Notes: generated from the sequence alone by a model not told the origin. DNA of 40,835 nucleotides from Xanthoparmelia taractica (GCA_033085395.1 JANQBS010000315.1:1-40835), one strand, 5' to 3'; shown: positions 21,460-32,759, counted from the first letter of the stretch. Numbers and translations: made by a program.

Positions 21460-23355
21460 ATGTCTGGAGTCGAGACTGTAGCGGGCTTGGCGCTCGGGGT
21501 CCTTCCGCTCCTGATTTCTGCTGCTGAACACTACGACGATTGTTTGCGCCCCTTCATACGCTATAAAAACTTTGCGAAAGAAGCAGATCGATTTCGCCAT
21601 TTGCTAGATATCCGGAAGACAATTTTCAGGAACCAATGCCGTCTCCTGCTCGAGGAAATCATCGAGCACGATGTCGCATCCAGCATGCTCAGCGGCCCCT
21701 CAGGCGCAAACCACCCTTCATGGTCAGACATTGACTTGGAGGAGCAGCTTTCCCAGCTGCTTGGCGACTCCAGAGACGCCTGTATCACGACCGTTGAGAT
21801 GATTGAGGAGCGACTTCGAGACATTGAGGGCGAGAGTCAAGACCTTGAGACCACTATTGATCAGGATTCTCGGGTACTCAATCATGGCCCGATACCTTTA
21901 GAAGACGTGCTGACACAAGAAACTATATAGGATATAGCGGATCTTGTCGGAAGCAAACACTGGAGGCGACGTATAGCTAAGAAGCTCCGCTTCAGCTTTT
22001 CAAAGCCGCGACTCGATCAAACCCTTCATGATCTTCGTTCATTAAACGAGGACTTTCAAATCCTATCGACACAGACGTTGAGATCGATCTCTCTGCAGTC
22101 ACGAAGATAAGTCGTTTCTTCTAAAAAGCCATATCAAGAGGTGGAAAGATACCAGATTATAGGATAAGCTTCTCGTTAGGTCTACGAAGCTCTTGGCCGA
22201 GCCTGTACGAAACATACAGAGCATCAAGCCCATTTCTGTGTTGAAGTCGAGCAAGCAAATATCACAGGGGATCGTAGTGCCCAAGTCAAGTTTAATATGG
22301 CATACACACATGTGACCTTGGCCGGCTCGGCTGACCAAAGCGATCTGATATGGTTCGTTGTGGACTCGACAAGTGGTGATGCTATGGAGCTTGGTAGATC
22401 TAATACCACCAGTAACCACCACGATAGTTTCGGCAAGTCGCTCAAACGGCAGATTGGAACTGCGTCAGGTACTACACATAAAAAGCCCAAGAAGAGCGTG
22501 AGGTTTCAGTCGGCGGCATTAGCACCAGCATGTACGCCGCCAGCCTTATCCACCTCTACAGCAACCAAAATCATTCTATCCAGTGATACTATGAGCAAAG
22601 ACTTCTGCGATTTCATCCGCAGACGTCTTCGAGAACCACCAGAAGCGAGCGAATGTGTGGGTGTGCTAGACAACACGGAAAGCTGCAGAAACTTCGTCTA
22701 TCCATCGTCAAACAAATGTTGTCGTCAGACACGGCAGGCTGTTTCACTTGAACAGGTCATATCAAGTGTGTCAAAGCGACACGTCGTTGGTGGGATTGCC
22801 CTTTACGAGCGCCTACGCCTTGCCAAAACCCTGGCCATCGCAGTCCTTCAGTACCACTCAACACCCTGGCTCAGAATATCATGGCGGAGCGAGGATATAT
22901 ATTTCTTCGGCAACGATTTGGCTTCGATACAGGAAATGCCGAGCCTTACATCGCCTCATCTGAACGTTAAAGTCAAAGGGCCCTGTGGACAGGTTTCTCG
23001 CGCTTCAACGTTCCCATCCCACAACCTGGTCCGTAATTCGCTGCTTTTCAGCCTCGGCATTGTACTTCTTGAGATCGCCTACACAGCAACACTGGAAAGT
23101 TTGCAAAGCCCCATCGACCTCGACCACGGCCGAGAGAATAGGTATACTGAATTCTTCGCAGCTAGAAGGCTGGCCAAGTCTGGGAAAACCGATATGGGTA
23201 ATACGTATCATGAGATCATCGAAAGATTGGTGGAGTGTGATTTCGGATGCGGAACAGATCTGAATGACCCTCAATTGCAAGCTGCGTTCCACCGCGACGT
23301 GATTTGTCCTTTGGAGAACCTGGAGCGAAAGTTACACAACTTTCATTTCGACTGA
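21460..23355 (+). pseudogene. DUF7580-type protein gene with four in-frame stops
   Basis: The opening MSGVETVAGLALGVLPLLIS, a hydrophobic segment, is characteristic of a large fungal family of unknown function whose C-terminal DUF7580 region resembles a degenerate kinase fold. Matching features follow: VYEALGRACTKHTEHQAHFC near 22180, then LAKTLAIAVLQYHSTPWLRI, then LFSLGIVLLEIAY. The frame is continuous for 631 codons, the usual family length, but is cut by TAG 21928, TAA 22108, TAA 22165 and TAG 22177. There is no indel, and every stop could come from a CAG or CAA codon by one C to T change, which suggests light RIP. Members often occur beside NLR and HET-type genes. A short intron removing the three clustered stops (22108-22179) cannot be fully excluded, but the frame around them reads as protein. 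Confidence 0.75.
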
Positions 23356-23943
23356 CCAAGCTTGAAAACACACGTGACTCTTTACTCGGAACCTCATAGC
23401 AAACAAACGGTAGTCTTTAGTACCAACACTTGCTGATAGACGCAAACCAATAAATGATGCACACAAACTAAAGTAATTCGTATGCTATTTGAAACACAGG
23501 TGCAGCACTATAGCTATCATATTAAATCCATCCTTGCCTTTTCGAGTACCGCCACAATCCGTCCTTCGACCATAGTGCACTGCCTAGAAACATGACTTCA
23601 TACAGTTGTCTTAGGCAAGGAAACAACCGCTTGCAGTACGCAGTGAAGCTGTCGTCCACCAAAAAAGCGTTTTGACACCAGCCCCATATTGTTAGCGCCG
23701 GGGTTATCTTCCCCAATGCCGCTAGTCCTAGACTAGTAGTTGGCGGCAGCGCCATGCGTTTTCCACTCAGCGTCGTCTTTTAGGGCTCAATCGACTCCTG
23801 AGCACTTCCTATATACCCTCCTATGGTCCTGTCCAGGCGACACCTTCTAATGGTGAGCATTTTGAGTCCTGCCACGTATTCCTGAGACTTACGTCCCCTA
23901 CAGGTCTCCTCAATCCCCTCCGGCTTCTGACCTCTTCAGCATC
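23356..23943. other. intergenic, no gene seen
   Basis: The minus frame at 23522-23755 has no motif and overlaps nothing recognisable. The right part would contain the promoter of the phosphotransferase-like gene at 23944. Confidence 0.4.
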
Positions 23944-24882
23944 ATGCCTTTATCGCTTAACCAATCGATCAGGCAAATTGGTCCAAGTCGCTGGTATTTC
24001 GGATCATTAGTATGTGAGCGGATCATCACAACCATGCAGTATGCGGATGCTGTTGCCGCTTGGGAAGAAGACGAGTGCACATACATCCTACGGAATACGA
24101 AAGACGGTGGAATCGCCACTGCGTCCTTTGTGGATTCGTCGGATGAATTACGACTAGTACACGTGGGAGGAAGCTCATCGGCGGTCTGGACGATTGGAAG
24201 AGAGGCTTTCTGCAAGGTAAAAGCCTGGAATCCCGAGATGGAGACTGAGGACAAGACGATTGCTTTCGTTAAGAAGACCGCGCCACAAATATCGACTCCA
24301 GAGGTCATATATGCCTGGACTGACCATGATAGGTCATTTTTGATTCTAAGGCGAATCAAGGGATCTACTCTGAGAGATGCCTGGACATCACTATCGCTTT
24401 CTCAGCGCCACTCGGTCGTCAAAACTATCGCAACTCTGTGTGATATTTTGGCCCAAAATACATCACAGATGCTGGGGAGTGCTACAGGAAGGCCTGTACT
24501 GGAGCCATTCCTAAGCCCATCCGATTCTGGTCTTTTGGGTTTGTTGACGCACAAGGAATGCAAGAGATACTTCTCAGCCTCCTCGGATGAGTGTCCGCCA
24601 CTCGGAGGAGACTTTTATTTCTACCATCCGGACCTCGGACCGGGGAACATCATAGTGTCTGATGATGGGAGGGTAGCAGGAATTCTAGATTGGGAGGCTG
24701 CTGGCTATTATCCTGCTTTCTGGATTGCCACGAAGCCTTCAGTTTCTCCTGGCCTTGATTTCTATCCGCCAATAGCGGAATGTAATGATCATGAATGGAG
24801 AAAATGCCTAAGGATGGAGCTCGAAAGACGGGGTTATCCACAAGCTTCGGAGTGGTATATCAAATGGAAAACTTTTCGGTGA
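23944..24882 (+). CDS. phosphotransferase-like (APH family) protein
   Basis: An intact single-exon frame of 312 residues. FYFYHPDLGPGNIIV at about 224-238 is the catalytic loop (H228, D230, N235 of the HxDxxxxN pattern), and GILDWEAAG (D249) supplies the metal-binding Asp. Upstream, AFCKVKAW at about 88-95 is the likely nucleotide-binding Lys strand, and FLILRRIKGSTL at about 132 the hinge. Length and order fit the fungal branch of the aminoglycoside-phosphotransferase/choline-kinase fold (APH, PF01636). Many fungal members have unknown substrates, and drug resistance should not be assumed. A second possible start is the Met at residue 31. No membrane segment or signal peptide is seen. It appears undamaged, in contrast to the neighbouring DUF7580 gene. 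Confidence 0.85.
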   Translation: MPLSLNQSIRQIGPSRWYFGSLVCERIITTMQYADAVAAWEEDECTYILRNTKDGGIATASFVDSSDELRLVHVGGSSSAVWTIGREAFCKVKAWNPEMETEDKTIAFVKKTAPQISTPEVIYAWTDHDRSFLILRRIKGSTLRDAWTSLSLSQRHSVVKTIATLCDILAQNTSQMLGSATGRPVLEPFLSPSDSGLLGLLTHKECKRYFSASSDECPPLGGDFYFYHPDLGPGNIIVSDDGRVAGILDWEAAGYYPAFWIATKPSVSPGLDFYPPIAECNDHEWRKCLRMELERRGYPQASEWYIKWKTFR

Positions 24883-25180
24883 AATAACTTAAGATCTAAG
24901 GTGTCATAATCTAGACCTAAAATCTAAGACGTTTGGAAGAGAACGCTAGTACGCTTATCTGGAGTAGAGGAGGATCATAGTAAATCTCAAGAATGAATGA
25001 ATACAGTTCTCCGTGTTTGGCCCTGGGACTTTCGAAGCTCGTTGAATGAAGAATCCAAAAACTCTGATCAATGCATGGTAACAATAGGATGTGGAGTGTT
25101 TGATAGGGTTCTGTTGAGACATGAGCTCTTGCAGACACCGTGCTGGATATAAGACGGGGATTAACCTCGACCTCACACCA

Positions 25181-25267
25181 TCACACCACTTTGGGCAGCT
25201 CCGCTCCGCAATACTCGCACTTATCCCTGCCTGATACATTTCCCTTCCCACATTTAGGGCAATTCAT
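25181..25267 (-). CDS. 28-residue zinc-ribbon micro-ORF
   Basis: ATG at 25267 to TGA at 25181 on the minus strand. The product begins MNCPKCGKGN and contains CEYCGAEL, giving two CxxC knuckles 12 residues apart with the usual CG pairs of a zinc ribbon. A stop lies eight codons upstream in frame, so it is either a free microprotein or a last exon whose partner is not seen. The pattern is specific enough to be unlikely by chance, but expression is unknown and no family name is offered. Confidence 0.35.
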   Translation of the reverse strand: MNCPKCGKGNVSGRDKCEYCGAELPKVV

Positions 25268-26293
25268 TGTTGGAGGATTTTGAGATTGCGGTTATCAAAT
25301 TCAAGCCTTGCTTCAGTCAGCATCATGGATATTATAGAGGAGAGGCAAGACCCACGGTGGCTTTGAATATATATGGGAATGTCCTGATTAGGAGAAATAG
25401 TGGGGCTTCGTCCTCGTCTAATATGTGCCGATGTTGTTACCCCGCTCCTTATCAAAGCAATATATCTTACAGACAAATCCTCTATGCAGGGTGCATATTA
25501 GATCGAGCTACAGGCATCATCGCTACCCGATTAATGAAACATTTATCCTTGCTCAAGCTGCAAAGGCGTGCGATGACTCATCCTTGGTAGAGCCGAGGAC
25601 TTCGAAGTTTTCACCTATCTCCACCAGTCCTATTTGATTCTGCTGCCTAAACGTGGGTCACATTTTGCGCGTTCAGCTTCAGCCTTATTCTCTACACGGA
25701 TCGGGCCTTCCTGCCTTAAGGAGCAAGCTCTGACAGCCTTTAATTCATTCAGTGAGCTCAGCCATAATAGAGTGAAGCGCGTTAAGGAAGGTGTGAGCTG
25801 CCTCTGCATGACCTGGAAGAGCTTCATCGAAAGCGTGCGATGCAAGCCATCTCCCAGTGGTATCAACTTGAGCATGACTCGAATAGAAAGACTGAGCTGA
25901 TAATTGATGAGTTTGACTCGATCCATATTGCACAGATTGCCAACAGTGACCATGGTGCCCAAAGCGCTTGGCTATCTTCTGCCCAATGCGCCAGATGCTA
26001 CCAAAGCCGAAATTGTACATGGTAACTGGGGCGTGGCGTACTCCGACTGGTAGGTGTGGAGTGATTGCAGAGCTCGTCACTGCGTGGTACAAATCCGAGG
26101 AACTGGTACGTTCCCTCCCACAGTCGATTTTATCTCTGATGATCCACGAACCCGACAGACCATGTTATTAGGTATTAAATGCCTAAAGCGAAACAAAAGT
26201 TATCAAGCACTGCCAGAATAAACAGTCAACAGCGCTCCAATATTTCCTCCATCCCCAGTACTCTCGTCGGGCCGGCTTCGCGGTTCTCCAGAC
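25268..26293. other. no supported gene
   Basis: Overlapping frames of 85-115 codons occur on both strands (25267-25590 and 25634-25900 plus; 25630-25962 and 25745-26092 minus). None shows a known motif and they compete with each other. The last 150 bases are upstream of the DUF4470/MYND gene. Confidence 0.35.
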
Positions 26294-29200
26294 ATGCTTC
26301 ACCCAACATTGGTCAATATCATATCTTTCTTTTACCCCGTAGGTAATACGCCAGCCGTATGCCTGACGCAAGACCTTCCACGTGAGCAAGAAGCGAATGT
26401 GTTACTTCTAGGATGTGGAGACGTGCGTAATATTCTATTCACGAGCTACTCCAATAACGGATCAAGTTGGTCAGCCCTATTTCGAAGAGGAATCCCTTCA
26501 CTAATAGAAAGCAGATTCTCGTCAACTCGACATCACCTGCTGCGACCATGAGGCGAGAGTACTCGGTATGTCTAATTGCCTGCTGTTGAGAGCTTGGCTG
26601 AACGATGTGTGTAGCTCGAAATATTCTGCTTTTCACCCTGATTATAGACAATGGAGACAGCTCGAATATTTGGAACATCTTTTATCACCTGTTCCTTGAC
26701 AATGAATCCCTCGAACTACTGCATATCCAAACGCAGAAGCTGTATCCCCTCTCTGCCTCCATTCAAAGCTGGCATAGCAGCAAATACGGCAGACTTCTCA
26801 GGATATGTGACCAGGGGACCCTTCTCAGGGTCAGACGAATCTGGGATTCCTATGGTAGCTCGGATTTGAGTGGAGAGGATGAAGCAAGCTACAACAAACG
26901 TTTCGAGTCCGGGATACAGTCCGCCAGAGATATGCAAGCTCGTCATTTCGGCCATGGCATGAATATCACGGGATTTCGCTCGGCTGCTCCTATCAGTATC
27001 CCATCTTTGAAGGACCTTCCCGAACTGTTCCACCACTTCTGGGAGCATGGCGTCACTAGTGGAGACCGTGGCAGCATATCCAAATCTAGAATTCCAAATC
27101 CGATGTTTGCTGGTTCCTTAGAAGACGCTTTCATTCTCCATTACGGCACTGATCCGCTCCTGGGATTCCACCTTGCAACTGCATATGCGTCATTGACCTC
27201 GGGCTCGCCTCTGGCATCGTCTGGAAATCTCCACCTGCACAAAGTTGTCGCAGCAGCACGGCTCCAGTTTCGAAAATGGTGTGCTTCCTTCAGAAAAGAT
27301 GCTCAGAAGAATCTTACCATACGCTTTTTTGCTGGAGACGCGCTTGCGTTCTGCCACACGCTGCAACATATGCACACAACGGGTGACAGGTTTCATTCCA
27401 ATTGGTACCGCGACCGGTATCATCTGGAAGCGTTAATACTCGACGGCGAGGACTACGCTTCCAACGGGAATGCCCCTTTGCTATTTAATGTAATCGATAC
27501 ATCGAACCTTTTGGATCATGTTGGTGCCATCAATATCCTGGTGGCCGCCTCGCCACTACTAGAAAATAGCATATCCGCTACTCTTTATACAGAGGCGCTA
27601 GTGAAGAACCAGGAAGATTTGAAGGCGCTAGTCGACGATATTCTTTGCGGCCATTTCCCAACGCTCTCGATTCTCTTCGGACTTATGCCGATAGAATATT
27701 GGACGAATTCTACAGCTACTTCCGGTGTCGAGGAACATCTTTTCGACAACGTCACACGTACCATGGCACACAGAGATAGCAACACAGGGCAAATGCATAG
27801 TAGACTCACCTGGAAGCGATTCGTTGCGGAATCGACCGCTGTTCCAGTCATATGCTTTGATGGGCCTGAGCTGGCCCATATCCTGTATCAATTCTACCTG
27901 AAAATGTTTCAGAATGAAGATATGACGCAACTCTTTTCCAAGATTGATCGGCAAACGATCCATAACAGTTCCCTGGTACATTATCATCGAGGAAGCTTAG
28001 CATCTTTTCTTCGTTTCGTCAAGAAAAGGGTAGTGGTTGACTGGGAGGAGTCGATGAACGTTTTCATCGGTCTAGTCGAGAACAATTCCACCTTGTTGAC
28101 GAACAGGAATTACATGCAAGAGCTATACCTTCAGCTACATCTTCTTGACCTATACACTGTGCCTACGTTTAGGCCCCCCTTCAAGCATACCAGTCACTCA
28201 CAAGCCTTGAAAGGCTTAAGTGCATGGAAGGAAATCCCGGCTGTCATTTGCATAACTCTGAAAGTACCGAGAGCCCAATTACGGGCAATCACAGAAGTAC
28301 CATTGAAGAAGCTTGGCACCCCGATACTCCATTGTGTTTTGCAATCTTCTAGCAACCATCCTGGTCGGCAATGGCAAAACATATTCGCCGTGGTACAATT
28401 AGCTTTCGGAGATGTAACTACCTCGGGTTCCAGATGTGATGATGGCTTTAGAGTGAGCGTTTCGGAGGATGTGCATAGCTGGAACGGGCATTCTTCTTTA
28501 CTCGTTTCTTTCGTTGCTCCTAGCTGGGTGGTCCTGCTCGAACCACACGCTGCCACCGTCGCTTTTGGAGTTCAGAGCACGCCGCAGAGCTCGCACACAT
28601 TTATGAATTCCCTCGGGTTTGACATGAACATTTATAAAACAACGTTGGGAAACGAAGAGAATGTCTACATGACCAAATATCGTCCAAATCTTTCCGGGCA
28701 CGCGTCAGTGTGTAACTTCGAGGAGCCCAGCAAAATGGCTAACAAACATACCAACGAAGAGGTCGCTACAACTGTCAAGGCGAGCGTCGATCTTAAGACA
28801 GGACAGATAACAGCGTTGATAGGCCGTCTCGATATATTCTTGGAGAGTATCAAGTCCAGTCTACGTAATGGAGCTCCTGTCGAAACTGTCCAAACATCCC
28901 CTTGCACCATCAGTATTGCTATTGGGAAAGTTGGCCCAAAGTTTCATCTTCCCTTTCCAGTCCCCGTTCAAAGATTACGGAGCAAATCTCGAATCGCACG
29001 AAAATCCTCCTACATAGAAGTGATGGCTCCCATGGCTGATCCTAGAGATGGCGGTGGATTTCCGCATTTCATGTATCCCATGTTCCCTAGCAAACATGGC
29101 CCTGTGATCTGGAATATGCCTGGTCTGAACCTTGACTGCCTTCCAATACTTGATACGTCAAAAAAGAAAGAACTGGAATGGCTGACCACTCATGTATCGC

Positions 29201-29997
29201 TTATGCTCTCATCCCGGGAGCGTCATCTAAGGGAGAAGTCCATGGAACCTGGCACGGCAAAGCAGAAGGACGCCAGAATCAATCTCAAGGACTCTTTGTT
29301 CTCTTTGTTCATGCACTTTAGCGGTCTACAGGGACAACAGGCGCGAGTTTTCGGTGTCAACAACCCTGGCCATGGTGGCGTACATATACTGATTTTTGTC
29401 TCCTGTCTCAGACTTGATTTGGCAAACCATACAGTGGTGCTCGATGCGGCTATCTTGCCTCTGCACGACCCCCTGATGCCAAAACTACGGCCATTTTTAG
29501 AAAAGCTAACAAGAATAGGTCTATGCAGTGTCATAGCGGATAATGATGAGCTAAGACTCTGGAAAGAGATCATTCCTGCCTGGGTCGAACGTTGCAGGCA
29601 ATGGGAGCACCGCCCTTCCTGCGCGTACCCGACCAAGTCCAAAATCCCCTTGTCAGTGGAACTCGGCCAGAATCCAATTTGTTCTTGCGGAGAGGGGACT
29701 CTTCCACCCAGGTACTCCTTCGATCTTCCCAGATGGGATCTCGCCGTCAAATATGCGGTGCGAGCCGCGATATCGCCATCTTTCTCGGTTCCGTTCGTGG
29801 AGCAGAGCTTTGAGGGAAACAAGATACCGGAGCTAGCCGCTCTTTACGAGACGGGGTGTAGATTTTGTGGAAAGGGCAAGTCTGATGATGGTGGGAAAGG
29901 CCTGTTGAGATGTGCCCGGTGTCAGGCCGTAAGATACTGCTCTGTTGAATGCCAACGAGCTGATTGGCAAGAGCATAAGAAGGTCTGCAAAAAATGA
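26294..29997 (+). CDS. DUF4470 / MYND zinc-finger protein
   Basis: Three exons: 26294-26465, 26512-26565 and 26615-29997, joined by introns of 46 and 49 bases, giving exactly 1203 codons including the stop. Residues about 10-110 are the DUF4470 region: FFYPVGNTPAVCLTQDLP, LLLGCGDVRNILFT, then LDITCCDHEARVLARNILLF, where each junction falls within a conserved stretch. The long middle part is helical and unassigned. The C-terminus (about 1157-1202) is a MYND finger: CRFCGKG, CARCQAVRYCSVECQ and ADWQEHKKVC, with all expected Cys/His present. MYND fingers mediate protein-protein contacts. This combination is common in ascomycetes, but its role is not established. No damage is seen. The donor of intron 1 (GTTGGT) is weak, so that junction is the least certain. 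Confidence 0.88.
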
Positions 29998-31388
29998 ATT
30001 GGATCGAAGCAGGATTCGTACACGGGATATTTTTTCTCGTCCTTTGCAGACAAGTTTGTTGTGTAACTTCTGAGTTCATGCAATGCCCTACGGCATAAAA
30101 TTCCCTGGGGTATAAAAGTCAATTTCATTGGTTAACGGAGCAAGAGAGTAGCATCTAGTCCGCAAATCTGGGATTCTAGAACGTTCTTTCGGATAGCCTT
30201 ATGCACTGCACCTACTTTCTAATTTTGAACTTGTGTACCTTTGAAATTTGTATACCCTTCGAATTTACATACCTTTTGAGCTTGTATACCCCCAGAGCTT
30301 ATACACCTTTTGAGCTTGCATACCTTCGATGACCCTCGAAGACATAACGACCATACGTGCTCAAGTAGTGATGGTTCTTCACCTCCTGCCCTACACTGTG
30401 GAGCATTATAACTCCCTGCCCAAGCTTCGTGTGGCAAAAGACCAATTCGAATCCGCTCGAGCCTCTGACATCCTCTTCACGGAAATTGGGCAGGCATCTG
30501 TGAAACACCACGTCGAAAACACCCTGGAATTGCCCTACTGCACAATCATTTTCTCTCGGAGCAGCATGAAATGCTGGTGAATGTGGACTCGGTGGCAGTG
30601 CCGTGGGACACTACAAGCGGCGCGACGGAGCTCGCGGGTGTCAGTGCCAGTGCCTGGCCTCGCGCCATATGAGTTCGCCCACGCGGCTGTGGAGGTATCT
30701 CTATACCGCCATCCGATGCAATCCTTCCTCCTGGAACAGCTCCCATCCGTGGGGCTCTTCTGTTCATGCAGGACCAACGTCTCAAGGTCAGCGAAATACA
30801 AACAGCGTCCGTAGTCCTTTCATGGCTGACTGAGTGACCGATATTTAGGTCCAGAGGATGGCAAGCGACCTACAGTCTTCGGCCAGTGCAAGAATCGCTG
30901 CAAGGGGAAACCGCACGATTAGAATCGGGTCATTAACGGCCGTAGTAGATATTCTAATGCCGCGGAAGCTAAATCCAATCTTCTCCTCTTTACCTTGGTA
31001 GAAGATACTGCTCCTTGTGGAAAGAGCGCTTCTGTTATCTTTTGTGTCTATATTTCTATGCTTAGCTTGAAACCCACGACTACTGAAGTAGATAAAACAC
31101 AGCAGGTTCGTGAGCAGGTAGAGATGAGTCTAGACTGCCGTGGCTGGAATTTCTCCTAATTGTGACCATTGGGTTAAGCGTGTAACCAGGCGTTGGGAAA
31201 AGAGACATAGCAGAAGACGTATTTTTCGCGGAATGTAAAGCTTGATTTATTATGGGTTAATTTATTACTATGTCCTGTGTTACTTAATGATAAACTCTAA
31301 TAGTAAGAAATGTGTAGATGATTTGATTTTGCCTCTCATTAAGTTAATAGAGTAAATTTTCGATGATACTTATGACATTGGCCTAGCG
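29998..31388. other. intergenic, with a 17-bp tandem array
   Basis: No gene is recognised. The frames at 30546-30833 are mutual shadows in a GC-rich patch. The array at 30228-30328 is listed separately. From about 31200 the composition shifts toward RIP-type AT-rich DNA. Confidence 0.4.
30228..30328. repeat. ~17-bp tandem array, about six units
   Basis: Units such as AGCTTGTATACCCCCAG, AATTTGTATACCCTTCG and AGCTTATACACCTTTTG follow at 16-18 base steps. TACTTTCTAATTTT stands just before the array, as at 13600. Units differ mainly by substitutions. No coding role is likely. It appears to be a dispersed minisatellite with at least two loci in this window. Confidence 0.65.
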
Positions 31389-32096
31389 ATGGGAAAATAT
31401 ACCGCATAGCTCGAAAGAAAAGTCAAGGAGATTATCCGGCCTCACTAATAAGGTCATCCTATCACATATAATCATTATTTTATCAAGACTATTCAAAAAG
31501 CCCGTCAAGAACACGCCAAAAAGGATCAGGCTCGGTAGCTGAATGCCTTTTTCAAAACCAAGCCTAATACGGGCTCATCTTACGTACAACATGGGGGTTT
31601 TCATATCGGGTAACTCTTGGAGGCTTTAAACTAGCGGACTAAAGCGGACATGGACCGCTACGTCTGTTCTGAAGCGGTAGACTGTATGAAAGTATACTAC
31701 AAGGTCGGTACCCCTTCGTAAGTTATCCTTCAAAAACGTTCGTTATTAAGATAGAAGTTAAGAGCATTCTAAAAACTCGACTGCAATAAGGCGAACACTC
31801 TGATGCGTTTATAGGTTGTAATGAAAGTTATAGTGGATAATTTTAGTGTTTTAGAAATTGAATATTATCTTCTGGACGGACTCCCCGACACGTTGTCGCC
31901 GGACACGATGATGAAACTTAATAACACTTTATCAAGAAATATTGTCGCAGAGATCGAAGACTCGTAGATTGAAAGGGCTCGAGCAATCAAAAAGTTGAAG
32001 AGTCTTGAGGCAGATGTACACACCCTTAATCGCTTTAGTCGAAGCAAGCACGTAGGTTGGTCGACATAGTTCACACAGGCTCTGACCATGAGTTAA
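31389..32096 (+). pseudogene. dynamin-family GTPase, C-terminal (stalk/GED) fragment, RIP-inactivated
   Basis: Read through its stops, the frame gives the end of a dynamin-like GTPase. It starts with LERKVKEIIRPH and HPITYNHYFIKTIQKARQEH (stalk). Then KADMDRYVCSEAVDCMKVYYK follows, and after a likely intron (about 31702-31815, ending TTTATAG) VVMKVIVDNFSVLEIEYYLL and LPDTLSPDTMMKL. It closes with the GTPase effector helix IERARAIKKLKSLEA. Every stop in the exons before the terminal TAA sits where Gln is expected (for example TA-stop-LER, PH-stop-stop-GHP, EDS-stop-IER), all CAG/CAA to TAG/TAA changes. The two exons share one frame. No GTPase domain lies upstream, so the gene is truncated. Fungal dynamin-like proteins include mitochondrial/peroxisomal fission, vacuolar and antiviral-Mx-like members; which one this was cannot be said. 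Confidence 0.85.
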
Positions 32097-32169
32097 TCCA
32101 ATCCTAGCAGATCGACTTAACGAAGCCTTCGAACCCTTCAAAATAGATTATTAAGCGATCGCAAACGAA

Positions 32170-32394
32170 GTGGGAGCGGGCACGAATGAAGAACTCGTTT
32201 GGAAAGAAGAAGCTTCACTTATTCAAGATGTTAGAACTATAGGTATCGAAAAGGCAGAGCTACAAGAGCCGACCTTGAACTTGTCACCCTTCAGTGAAGA
32301 TGGAAGTATTCGAGTAGATGATTCCTGGCTTAAGCGCGGCTTAAGAAGTTTCAAGAAGGAAAAAGACAAGAGAATGAGCTGGTTAGATGATTAG
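32170..32394 (+). CDS. unassigned ORF fragment
   Basis: A 74-codon frame that opens at GTG without an ATG and encodes a charged, protein-like sequence ending KEKDKRMSWLDD. It follows the dynamin fragment in a different frame and could be the degraded 3' end of that gene or a separate scrap. No family is recognised. Confidence 0.2.
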   Translation: MGAGTNEELVWKEEASLIQDVRTIGIEKAELQEPTLNLSPFSEDGSIRVDDSWLKRGLRSFKKEKDKRMSWLDD

Positions 32395-32512
32395 AAACCC
32401 CGGTTTGGACGGCGAATATATAGTGGATGCTTAATAGAATCAGTATTTCTGAGCTTAAAGCTTAAGGTAGAACTCGAAGACAGGAGGGCTTTAGAGAAAT
32501 GCGATAATTATT

Positions 32513-32680
32513 CGAATAGTGGGACTATGGGTTAGTGTGTCTCATGATCCAGCCCCTATTCCAGATGCATACGCACATGCGAGGAACACGTGTCCTCGAG
32601 AGCACTATATGTATAGGTCTCACACCATCAGTTGGCTCTTTATTCGAATTCTTCTCACTTAGAGCAATCGTATTCTTTTA
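32513..32680 (+). repeat. split direct repeat A1 (left end)
   Basis: A 168-base sequence beginning CGAATAGTGGGACTATGGG. It differs from A3 by four substitutions over the 75 shared bases, three of them G to A. It is far less mutated than A2 even though both belong to one element. It contains the palindromes ACACGTGT and CTCGAG. Confidence 0.88.
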
Positions 32681-32759
32681 TGATCTTCATTCAACTAATT
32701 CTAAATTATTAAACACCTACACACTAGATTAGTATATATTCTTCTCATCTCATCCACAT

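Noticed and set aside
23944..24882. Calling the APH-fold protein an antibiotic-resistance gene
   Set aside because: The fold is shared with many fungal proteins of unknown substrate, and nothing here shows aminoglycoside activity.
25630..26092. Overlapping 110-115 codon minus-strand ORFs as a gene
   Set aside because: The two frames contradict each other, no domain is recognisable and no splice signals join them.
30219..30437. A minus-strand ORF across the 17-bp array as a repeat protein
   Set aside because: The unit is not a multiple of three and the frame is open only by chance; the RIP-altered sister array has no frame.
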